A stretch of 23,581 nt of DNA from a virus. The position numbers and the translations under genes are program-made. The stretch lies in IMG/VR virus record IMGVR_UViG_3300043395_000601, positions 1-23,581 of that record, one strand, 5' to 3'. How positions within the stretch are numbered: the stretch's first letter is position 1; each line of letters opens with the position of its first letter. This document shows positions 15,082-19,722 of the stretch, one piece after another. The notes under the pieces are model-generated. The model was not told the DNA's origin and did no database searches. It saw only the letters and a list, made by a program, of their open reading frames with translations.

Positions 15082-15308
15082 GCAGCCTCCGATTCAATGT
15101 CACGGATAATCGTATCTTTGAGCAGGTCGACCACGTCGACACCACCGGCGTACGCGTGGATCAGCCAAGCATTACCGGCAAACCCGACTGACCGGTCTGC
15201 GGGTTCCCAGTCGACAAAGCAGAGCAGTTCGATGTCGCCGTGTGTGTACGTGTACGGCCAGAGATGCGCCGGATACCACGGCGCTGAGGTGTCAATTTGC
15301 GGTTTCAT
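15060..15308 (-). CDS. Small acidic protein, function unknown
   Basis: An 82-residue acidic protein rich in Trp and Tyr (APWYPAHLWPYTYTHGDIEL, FVDWEPADRS, GNAWLIHAYAGGVDVVDLLK). The mix of strands and aromatic residues suggests a compact alpha/beta fold; I recognise no family. GAGGA lies about nine bases upstream, and ATG 15308 overlaps the stop of the preceding gene as ATGA, so it is translationally coupled. Confidence 0.6.
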   Translation of the reverse strand: MKPQIDTSAPWYPAHLWPYTYTHGDIELLCFVDWEPADRSVGFAGNAWLIHAYAGGVDVVDLLKDTIIRDIESEAACSLSSD

Positions 15309-15583
15309 TCTGATATATCCTCAAGTAGTGGCATGGTGAGATCGTACTGCGCGGTGCTTTCGACGTTTAAACGCGGGAAATACTCCAGCGCCTGCAGGCA
15401 ATTCATCGAATCAAACAGCGCCACGTAGCGCGCCGTCGACATATTCGGAGTCCATGTCGGAAACTTGCGCAGGTCTTTAAACTTGGCCGGCTTATAGGGT
15501 TTGCGCGCCGCTTTGGCCATTTGGACCGGATCGCGGTCAAATTTAATTTTGTACGTAGTGCCGTCAATTTTTATCGTTTGCAT
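15305..15583 (-). CDS. Small basic protein, function unknown
   Basis: A 92-residue protein with a strongly basic first half (TYKIKFDRDPVQMAKAARKP then YKPAKFKDLRKFPTWTPNM) and a neutral, more hydrophobic second half (VALFDSMNCLQALEYFPRLN). A nucleic-acid or ribosome contact would fit the basic segment, but this is inference from charge alone. GGAG lies eight bases before ATG 15583. It overlaps its neighbours on both sides (13 bases upstream, ATGA downstream). Confidence 0.6.
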   Translation of the reverse strand: MQTIKIDGTTYKIKFDRDPVQMAKAARKPYKPAKFKDLRKFPTWTPNMSTARYVALFDSMNCLQALEYFPRLNVESTAQYDLTMPLLEDISE

Positions 15584-15774
15584 AGCTCAGACTCCAGTAA
15601 GTAAGTATTGATTAAATGCAGCGCTTTTTCGGCGCTTGTCAGGCCTTCATCCGGTTCGGGATTATTGATTGCGTCCGATAACGCATCTCTGGCGCGCCAG
15701 AGTAGCGATTCATTAGTGCCGATAATGTCGGCGGTTTCCTGCGCGCGCAGGATCGCGGTTTTAAGCTTTGCCAT
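15571..15774 (-). CDS. Small helical protein, function unknown
   Basis: A 67-residue protein of two or three amphipathic helices (KLKTAILRAQETADIIG, LLWRARDALSDAINN, SAEKALHLINTYLLE). No motif recognised. ATG 15774 has an AGGG eight bases upstream, within the space after the HTH gene's stop. The 3' end overlaps the next gene by 13 bases. Confidence 0.55.
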   Translation of the reverse strand: MAKLKTAILRAQETADIIGTNESLLWRARDALSDAINNPEPDEGLTSAEKALHLINTYLLESELCKR

Positions 15775-15786
15775 GATTAAACCCTC

Positions 15787-15918
15787 TCAATATTCATCGT
15801 CAGTACAGGTCAAAATGAATTTTAGTTCTTTAATTGATAACCCTGTAATGCGTGATAATTGAGCCAAAGTCATGTCAGGGTTTGAGTCGTACATATACTT
15901 AATTTCAGCGATTGTCAT
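15787..15918 (-). CDS. Small helix-turn-helix-like protein (43 residues)
   Basis: The product begins MTIAEIKYMYDSNPDMT and contains LAQLSRITGLSIKELKFIL. The pattern helix, short turn with Gly, second helix resembles the HTH of small phage DNA-binding proteins and sigma-like or RpiR/MarR recognition helices. AAAGG lies eight bases before ATG 15918. The gene is compact, A+T-rich relative to its neighbours, and sits in the operon between two unknown genes. It is a candidate regulator, for instance of the palindromic sites in the control region at 17.7-18.4 kb, but no binding has been shown. Confidence 0.55.
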   Translation of the reverse strand: MTIAEIKYMYDSNPDMTLAQLSRITGLSIKELKFILTCTDDEY

Positions 15919-15935
15919 AACGATACCTTTCAGAT

Positions 15936-16100
15936 TTACCATAGCGCCGTGCCATGAGTTTCAATTGTCGGAATTAGACGCGCCGGTACGGGCACGCGCC
16001 GTGTGATATAGGGTCCGCTAGTCGGGACCCAATTAAGCCAGCGAATCACGCGGCCGGCATCATCTAGCAGGCCATATTGCAGGTGATAGCGGCCGCTCAT
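15936..16100 (-). CDS. Small protein of unknown function
   Basis: A 54-residue strand-rich protein (MSGRYHLQYGLLDDAGRVIR, WLNWVPTSGPYITRRVPV, ARLIPTIETHG). ATG 16100 is chosen because it forms ATGA with the stop of the upstream gene; a TTG seven codons upstream lacks support. There is no independent Shine-Dalgarno, so translation likely depends on coupling. Two NotI-type GCGGCCGC words lie at or near its 5' end. Confidence 0.55.
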   Translation of the reverse strand: MSGRYHLQYGLLDDAGRVIRWLNWVPTSGPYITRRVPVPARLIPTIETHGTALW

Positions 16101-16324
16101 ATCGTGCAACAGCCGCAACAAGGCGCATCAATACAGCGGCCGCGTGCATTCTGATAGTACGTTTGCGGGCCGCTTTCGCCGTACAGCGTGATCGTATCCA
16201 CGGCCGTGCGGCGCCGTTCTAATAGCACCGTGCGACCCTTGGACCATTGGATTAAATCGCCGGCCAGTATGCGCGCGCCAGTGACGGCGCATGTGCCGGT
16301 ATATTTTGCGGTTATGGTACGCAT
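16097..16324 (-). CDS. Small Cys-rich, putative metal-binding protein
   Basis: A 75-residue protein. The start, ITAKYTGTCAVTGARILAGD followed by LIQWSKG, matches a type of small phage and bacterial protein in which a Cys-x2-Cys zinc knuckle occupies the TCAVTG position; here one cysteine of the pair is replaced. The C-terminus is unusually rich in cysteine (CIDAPCCGCC, Cys64, 69, 70, 72, 73), probably a metal site. GGAAAG lies about nine bases before ATG 16324. A nucleic-acid or metal-binding role is inferred; no family is certain. Confidence 0.6.
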   Translation of the reverse strand: MRTITAKYTGTCAVTGARILAGDLIQWSKGRTVLLERRRTAVDTITLYGESGPQTYYQNARGRCIDAPCCGCCTI

Positions 16325-16326
16325 AA

Positions 16327-16602
16327 TTAACTTTCCGAATAAATTTCGGGATCATCGAAACAATCCCAGCAGGCGGTCCAAAACACGCGGTCCAAATTGG
16401 CCGCATGATTCTCTAATTCGTCATCATCCCAAACGCCGTATTCACGCAAAACGCTTTTCAATACCGCCGGGTCAATGTCGGGTTTTGATTCAGCGGCCAC
16501 GGCCGCATCATTGGCGCCGGGTTTACATACACTATCAATTTGCGCTTGTGTAATCTGGAATTCCACGCGGCCAGAGCCGTCACACCAAAAGTAAGTTTTC
16601 AT
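16327..16602 (-). CDS. Small acidic protein, function unknown
   Basis: A 91-residue acidic protein: MKTYFWCDGSGRVEFQIT at the N-terminus, a loop, then an acidic tail rich in Asp, Glu and Trp (REYGVWDDDELENHAANLD, TACWDCFDDPEIY). The negative charge could indicate DNA mimicry or binding to a basic host protein, but that is speculation. GGGAGGG lies about seven bases before ATG 16602, and the start overlaps the stop of the DUF7227-like gene (TGATG). Confidence 0.6.
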   Translation of the reverse strand: MKTYFWCDGSGRVEFQITQAQIDSVCKPGANDAAVAAESKPDIDPAVLKSVLREYGVWDDDELENHAANLDRVFWTACWDCFDDPEIYSES

Positions 16603-17360
16603 CAATAATCCCTCCCCTTAATTTGAACGAAACCGCCGGTATCGCGTTTTGCTTTCCCTTTGGCATACAAGGCCACCACCACACCGGCCGGCTCAATGTG
16701 ACGGACGTCAGTGTCATCGCCGTCAACGACCGGCCAACCGCGAAATTCGGCCGGAATATCCGCCTGCTTTTGGAATACCACGGCCGTCCGCTTGTTGGCT
16801 GGATTGATCAGGCCTTTGATACTGATCGGTTTCGGCGTGATAGCCGAAAATGAATACGTCAGATCATAATTGCCGGCCGTTTTGCCGTCGAGCTTGCGCG
16901 ATGGATGTTTTGTGTAATCGTAGAATTGAACGAGCGGAAACAATTGGAAAATCGTTTTGCCGTCGATCAGAATGTTTTCAAAGGGTATATCGCTTGTGCC
17001 GTTCGGCCGTACCAGCGGAATCAACCCGAGCTTTTCCGCACGGCGCGCGTGCGACCATACGTCAGCGGCCATGGATAGCATGAACGCGCGTTGATTCTCG
17101 CGAAAGAACGCGGTTTTCGCGGCTCTGGCGCGTTGCGTACTGTTAAACGCGCCACGGCCGGATGATTTCAGGCACGGCTCGAAACAACCGGCCATTATCG
17201 CGAACGGGCAAAGCTTTTCATCCGGTACTAGGTAACAAATAGCCGTCAAGTAGCCGATTTTTTGGCCTTTGATCGTTTTGGCGCTGGATTCGCCCAAAAT
17301 CGGCCGATAAAGTAGATTTTCGCGTTTTAATTGTGCTTTGAATGGGTTTTGCATTTTCAT
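16602..17360 (-). CDS. DUF7227-like phage protein, Cys-rich, possible TIM-barrel enzyme
   Basis: A 252-residue protein resembling a widespread phage family of unknown function. The N-terminus MKMQNPFKAQLKRENLLYRP is followed by KTIKGQKIGYLTAICYL and a cysteine cluster, Cys51-Pro-x6-Cys59-x3-Cys63 (CPFAIMAGCFEPC) with Cys42 nearby. Later conserved-looking strands are PLVRPNGTSDIPFE (about 115-128), VQFYDYTK, YDLTYSFS, TAVVFQ and VVDGDDTDVRHIEP (211-224). The repeated strand pattern recalls a TIM-barrel and the Cys cluster a metal or Fe-S site, as suggested for the GP88-type phage proteins; this is inference. ATG 17360 with an upstream AAGGG is preferred over a far longer frame from 17534. It is the largest gene of the leftward operon. 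Confidence 0.7.
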   Translation of the reverse strand: MKMQNPFKAQLKRENLLYRPILGESSAKTIKGQKIGYLTAICYLVPDEKLCPFAIMAGCFEPCLKSSGRGAFNSTQRARAAKTAFFRENQRAFMLSMAADVWSHARRAEKLGLIPLVRPNGTSDIPFENILIDGKTIFQLFPLVQFYDYTKHPSRKLDGKTAGNYDLTYSFSAITPKPISIKGLINPANKRTAVVFQKQADIPAEFRGWPVVDGDDTDVRHIEPAGVVVALYAKGKAKRDTGGFVQIKGRDY

Positions 17361-17380
17361 GATCGGTTCCCTTCGTTTGG

Positions 17381-17467
17381 TTAATAAGCAAGGCACATAA
17401 AGACAAACAGCGCGAGTGATGCAAAGCCGATCACGGCGCAAGCGATTTCGAGAATAGTAGGTTTCAT
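17381..17467 (-). CDS. Putative 28-residue membrane micropeptide
   Basis: A short frame read as MKPTILEIACAVIGFASLALF followed by a VFMCLAY end: a near-complete transmembrane helix with two cysteines and a lysine near the N-terminus. Its ATG overlaps the stop of the preceding gene as ATGA, the same coupling used throughout this operon, and it fills the otherwise empty gap before the DUF7227-like gene. Expression is therefore plausible. It may act on a membrane protein or on the host envelope; function unknown. Confidence 0.55.
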   Translation of the reverse strand: MKPTILEIACAVIGFASLALFVFMCLAY

Positions 17468-17694
17468 GCGCGCGCCCCTTCAAAAGCCGCGCGGCTTTCA
17501 GCGCGCCGCTTGGCCGGCGTGATGACGCGCACAATGCGCGCGCTTGGCGGCCGTGCGTATAGTTCAGCGGCGCGTATCGCTTCGGCTTTTTCTTCGGCTA
17601 CTGCGCGCGTCATCGCGCCGTCGATCGTCGCAAAACCATTGACGGCAAGCGCGCCGTTTTGCGCAGATATTTGAATCAGATATTTTGCTTTCAT
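17464..17694 (-). CDS. First gene of leftward operon, function unknown
   Basis: A 76-residue, Ala/Arg-rich basic protein (KAKYLIQISAQNGALAVNGF, then AVAEEKAEAIRAAELYAR and RIVRVITPAKRRAESRAAF). It appears to be a short strand hairpin followed by helices. It has the strongest ribosome-binding site of the operon, GGAGG six bases before ATG 17694, and lies about 60 bases downstream of a perfect-consensus promoter, so it should be abundantly made early. The DNA is exceptionally rich in GCGC and GCGCGC words. Confidence 0.65.
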   Translation of the reverse strand: MKAKYLIQISAQNGALAVNGFATIDGAMTRAVAEEKAEAIRAAELYARPPSARIVRVITPAKRRAESRAAFEGARA

Positions 17695-17712
17695 GTTATC
17701 CTCCGGTTAATT

Positions 17713-17727
17713 GCCTAAAATTTAGGC
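17713..17727. promoter_or_regulatory. Palindrome in the leftward operon leader
   Basis: GCCTAAA-A-TTTAGGC, a perfect 7-1-7 palindrome lying about 30-45 bases downstream of the predicted start of the leftward promoter and just before the Shine-Dalgarno of the gene at 17464. Its position in the leader suits an operator for a dimeric repressor. Confidence 0.5.
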
Positions 17728-17763
17728 AGTTATTTTGCTACACAATGTTTTGTTGCTGAAACC

Positions 17764-17791
17764 ATTATAGCGACACAAAAATAAATGTCAA
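17764..17791 (-). promoter_or_regulatory. Strong leftward sigma70 promoter
   Basis: On the minus strand TTGACA (17791-17786) and TATAAT (17769-17764), both perfect matches to consensus, are separated by 16 bases in an A+T-rich stretch. It reads into the leftward operon 17694-15022. A strong, host-recognised promoter of this kind is typical of early phage genes. Confidence 0.85.
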
Positions 17792-17910
17792 GGATTGTTT
17801 TGCATTTATTTTCGGGTTTTTTTGTGACAGAGTTGGGCAGATTGTGGCCGTCAAAAATCGCCCCTCTTGACCCACGCGATAACCTAGTCTGCAAGCGGCT
17901 TTTGGCTATT

Positions 17911-17928
17911 TGTGGGCAATGTGGGTCA
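17911..17928 (-). repeat. Tandem nonamer pair
   Basis: On the minus strand TGACCCACA (17928-17920) and TTGCCCACA (17919-17911) stand head-to-tail. TTGCCCACA recurs in the plus orientation at 18047-18055, 18154-18162 and 18528-18536, with TAGCCCACA at 18519-18527. It is therefore a repeated nine-base unit in both orientations across the control region, resembling the DnaA-box shape. Confidence 0.6.
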
Positions 17929-17959
17929 TTAAATCTGTAAAGCTAGAATTTATATTTTT

Positions 17960-17981
17960 ATACAGTAGTGCATACAGTAGT
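17960..17981 (+). repeat. Direct repeat, ATACAGTAGT twice
   Basis: ATACAGTAGT occurs at 17960-17969 and 17972-17981, 12 bases apart start to start, in an A+T-rich stretch. Another pair of imperfect direct repeats, CCTTGATTTTAAAAGG at 18063-18078 and CCTTTGATTTTAAACAGG at 18115-18132, follows. Confidence 0.5.
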
Positions 17982-18046
17982 TTGCTGCATAGCCCCCTGT
18001 ACCCCACGCTATACACAGCCGACGACTTTAAAAAAAGGGTCTTAAA

Positions 18047-18055
18047 TTGCCCACA
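18047..18055 (+). repeat. TTGCCCACA nonamer
   Basis: One copy of the nine-base unit found also, inverted, at 17911-17919, and direct at 18154-18162 and 18528-18536. Confidence 0.5.
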
Positions 18056-18153
18056 CGCAAACCCTTGATTTTAAAAGGCTTTTTTTATTACCTTTTGATA
18101 ACAAAAGTTGTAAGCCTTTGATTTTAAACAGGAAAAGTGTGGGTTTTTGCGAA

Positions 18154-18171
18154 TTGCCCACATTATCCACC
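18154..18171 (+). repeat. TTGCCCACA nonamer fused to DnaA-box-like TTATCCACC
   Basis: TTGCCCACA (18154-18162) is directly followed by TTATCCACC (18163-18171), which differs from the DnaA box TTATCCACA only in the last base. The abutting arrangement suggests a bipartite binding site. Confidence 0.55.
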
Positions 18172-18194
18172 AATGCTAGTAGGGTTATTATGAG

Positions 18195-18203
18195 TTATCC
18201 ACA
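18195..18203 (+). promoter_or_regulatory. Perfect DnaA box
   Basis: TTATCCACA, the consensus binding site of the host initiator DnaA, 32 bases downstream of and in the same orientation as the near-match at 18163. Such boxes are common in origins that recruit host replication proteins. Confidence 0.65.
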
Positions 18204-18205
18204 GA

Positions 18206-18217
18206 TTTGTATACAAA
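18206..18217. promoter_or_regulatory. 12-base palindrome
   Basis: TTTGTATACAAA is a perfect palindrome two bases after the DnaA box, in A+T-rich DNA. It may be an operator or part of an unwinding element. Confidence 0.4.
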
Positions 18218-18225
18218 AAGGCAAC

Positions 18226-18252
18226 AAAAAAGGGCCCTAGCAAAAAGGGCCC
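18226..18252 (-). terminator. Possible leftward terminator made of repeated GGGCCC
   Basis: AAAAAGGGCCC occurs at 18227-18237 and 18242-18252. The two GGGCCC blocks can pair through a nine-base loop; read leftward, the hairpin is followed by six T. It could insulate the origin region from leftward transcription, or the GGGCCC blocks may simply be repeats. Confidence 0.4.
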
Positions 18253-18261
18253 CAGCCACAT

Positions 18262-18419
18262 GTTAGTGACCACTAACCCGCTCGCCAAAAAGTGAGTACT
18301 CACTAACCTGGGCAGTTAGTTAGTGCTTACTAACTGACGCAGTTAGTGCTCACTAACCTGGTAAATGAGTGCTTACTAACTTGTCAGCCTGGCAACCACG
18401 TAAGTGAGTGCTTACTAAC
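18262..18419. repeat. Array of six palindromic iterons
   Basis: Six 16-base units with consensus GTKAGTGCTYACTAAC at 18262, 18292, 18319, 18342, 18365 and 18404. They are GTTAGTGACCACTAAC, GTGAGTACTCACTAAC, GTTAGTGCTTACTAAC, GTTAGTGCTCACTAAC, ATGAGTGCTTACTAAC and GTGAGTGCTTACTAAC. Start-to-start distances are 30, 27, 23, 23 and 39 bases. Each unit is itself a perfect or near-perfect inverted repeat, so it should bind a dimer. Arrays of this kind serve as origin iterons, repressor operators or terminase recognition sites. Confidence 0.8.
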
Positions 18420-18421
18420 GT

Positions 18422-18438
18422 GGGGGGGTGGGGGGCCC
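18422..18438 (+). other. G-tract block
   Basis: Seven G, one T, six G and then CCC, directly after the last iteron. It could form a G-quadruplex or an unusual DNA structure next to the iteron array. Confidence 0.45.
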
Positions 18439-18538
18439 GTGGCTGGCCGGTCACGATTACGGAGGTATCACACAAAATTTTTTTTCTTTATAAAACCAGC
18501 CAACGACCACCAGAAAAATAGCCCACATTGCCCACAAA

Positions 18539-18566
18539 TTGACATCACACGCAAATGCGCTAATAT
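18539..18566 (+). promoter_or_regulatory. Predicted promoter of the terminase operon
   Basis: TTGACA (18539-18544, perfect) and TAATAT (18561-18566, four of six) with a 16-base spacer. The -10 element ends six bases before ATG 18573, so transcription would begin at or beside the start codon. The tandem TAGCCCACA/TTGCCCACA nonamers at 18519-18536 abut the -35 and could be an operator. Confidence 0.55.
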
Positions 18567-18572
18567 GCAGCC

Positions 18573-19022
18573 ATGTTCAAATCCATCCCGTTCACCCCGC
18601 GCAAAGTCGAGGCGACCGAAGCCAGGCTGCAGGCCATCTATGACGCAGCTGCCTTGGGTCTGAAGGGCGACTCGCTCGCCTTGGCCGCCGGTATGCTGCC
18701 CACCGAGTTTAGGCAGCTGTGCGAGCTTGACCCAGCAGCGAACATGGCAGCGTTAAAAGGCCGCGCCGACAGCGAGATGGAGGCAAGCGCCCACCTGCGT
18801 GATGCAGCCCGCTCTGGCGACGCTAAGGCGGCGCTCGCGATCCTGCAGCACGCCCACGGCTGGACGGCCCGCCAAGAGATTAGCGTCGACATCACGAACA
18901 AGATCAGCATCACGCAGGCGCTGCAGCAGGCACAAGAACGCGTCATCGACGGACTGATTACGGAACAGCAACCGGAGTATCTGGAAAATGCCACAGAACG
19001 CACTCGCGTCCAGAACGCTTAA
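18573..19022 (+). CDS. terS: Terminase small subunit-like DNA-packaging protein
   Basis: A 149-residue protein. The N-terminal half is helical with an HTH-like segment (ARLQAIYDAAALGLKGDSLA, then AAGMLPTEFRQLCE). The middle AHLRDAARSGDAKAALAILQ and HAHGWTARQEISVDI match the C-terminal part of small terminase subunits of podoviruses related to Bcep22 and similar phages. The small subunit recognises the packaging site on viral DNA and hands it to the large subunit encoded at 19722. No Shine-Dalgarno precedes ATG 18573, consistent with a leaderless transcript. The iteron-rich control region lies just upstream. Its 3' end overlaps the next frame by 35 bases. Confidence 0.78.
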   Translation: MFKSIPFTPRKVEATEARLQAIYDAAALGLKGDSLALAAGMLPTEFRQLCELDPAANMAALKGRADSEMEASAHLRDAARSGDAKAALAILQHAHGWTARQEISVDITNKISITQALQQAQERVIDGLITEQQPEYLENATERTRVQNA

Positions 19023-19722
19023 CGTTAACGCGCTAAACATGGCGCCTTATGAGGCCAAATATTCGGTTAAGAATATTGGCAGCACCGACCGTAAAATTGC
19101 CGACAACCTTTATTCGGGATTGTTGCCAGAAATAATGCGCGCGCATTTTCCTGAATATTTAGCGTTTTCGCCGGCCACCATTACCGCAGACAAGCCTAGC
19201 GACCCCCGTAGCTTAGGTGAATTTAGCCGCGCTCGCCGAACAATTACGTTAGCCCCTAACGGCATTAACGCTATGTTTATGTCTCCTTATGAAGGCCACG
19301 GGGGGTACATTGGCGACACAAAAAACAACGCGACTACAGAAGAAGTTTTAAATGCACTAAACATAATGTTGCATGAAGCCACACACGCCCGCACACGAGG
19401 ATTGCCTAACGCAAAAATGGGGCGCGAACATCCGGCAGAACAACTAAAAGCTCAAATGGGGCGGGATAAGTTTCAAGAAATGTTAGCTGATATACGTGTT
19501 AGCGGGCTGCCGTCTGTACTTGACCAAACCGACCCAAAAGAAATTATTAATGAATATTTTGCTACCGCTACACCAACCCGGCAAATGGCCGGAAAAAACA
19601 TGTCTACTGATAAAACTTGGGGGTACTTAAGCAAGATAAATAGCTTGAGTAAAAAATACCCAGAGCTAGAAAGAATGCGCCGCGATTGGGATCATCCTGA
19701 AATATTTATGGATACCCGCTAA
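18988..19722 (+). CDS. Zincin-like (HExxH) protein inserted between terminase genes
   Basis: A 244-residue protein with the metallopeptidase motif HEATH (His129, Glu130, His133) inside a helix MLHEATHARTRG. It is preceded by the edge-strand-like ARRTITLAPNG, and a possible third ligand, Glu189 in INEYFAT, lies 56 residues later. This is the layout of gluzincin-type domains, which in phages also occur inside large polyvalent ejection proteins. There is no signal peptide. The start may be ATG 18988, with GGAG about 11 bases upstream and overlapping terS, or ATG 19039. The stop overlaps the terL start as TAATG. The codons are much more A+T-rich than in terS and terL, suggesting insertion by transfer. 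Substrate unknown; self-cleavage, prohead processing or a host-directed effector are all possible. Confidence 0.75.
   Translation: MPQNALASRTLNVNALNMAPYEAKYSVKNIGSTDRKIADNLYSGLLPEIMRAHFPEYLAFSPATITADKPSDPRSLGEFSRARRTITLAPNGINAMFMSPYEGHGGYIGDTKNNATTEEVLNALNIMLHEATHARTRGLPNAKMGREHPAEQLKAQMGRDKFQEMLADIRVSGLPSVLDQTDPKEIINEYFATATPTRQMAGKNMSTDKTWGYLSKINSLSKKYPELERMRRDWDHPEIFMDTR

Larger units (their letters stand above)
17792..18572. other. Non-coding control region, candidate replication origin and/or packaging site
   Basis: About 780 bases without a convincing gene, between the divergent leftward small-gene operon and the terminase operon. It is A+T-rich in its left part (about 17940-18260), with runs of A and T. 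It contains repeated TTGCCCACA nonamers, DnaA-box matches, two close direct-repeat pairs, a 12-base palindrome, a GGGCCC hairpin and six palindromic iterons; these are listed separately. Such a clustering of iterons, DnaA boxes and A+T-rich DNA is typical of replication origins, and its place next to the small terminase also allows a packaging (cos/pac) function. Confidence 0.6.

Noticed and set aside
15097-15339. 80-residue rightward frame in the leftward operon
   Set aside because: It is the antisense of coupled leftward genes and lies beyond a leftward terminator, without a rightward promoter.
16602-17534. Longer 310-residue version of the DUF7227-like gene
   Set aside because: The extra N-terminus overlaps two other small genes and is not family-like. 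ATG 17360 has a Shine-Dalgarno and a typical N-terminal sequence.
18346-18663. 105-residue rightward frame across the iterons
   Set aside because: It is low-complexity where it crosses the repeats and G-tract, overlaps terS in another frame, and shows no recognisable domain or ribosome-binding site.
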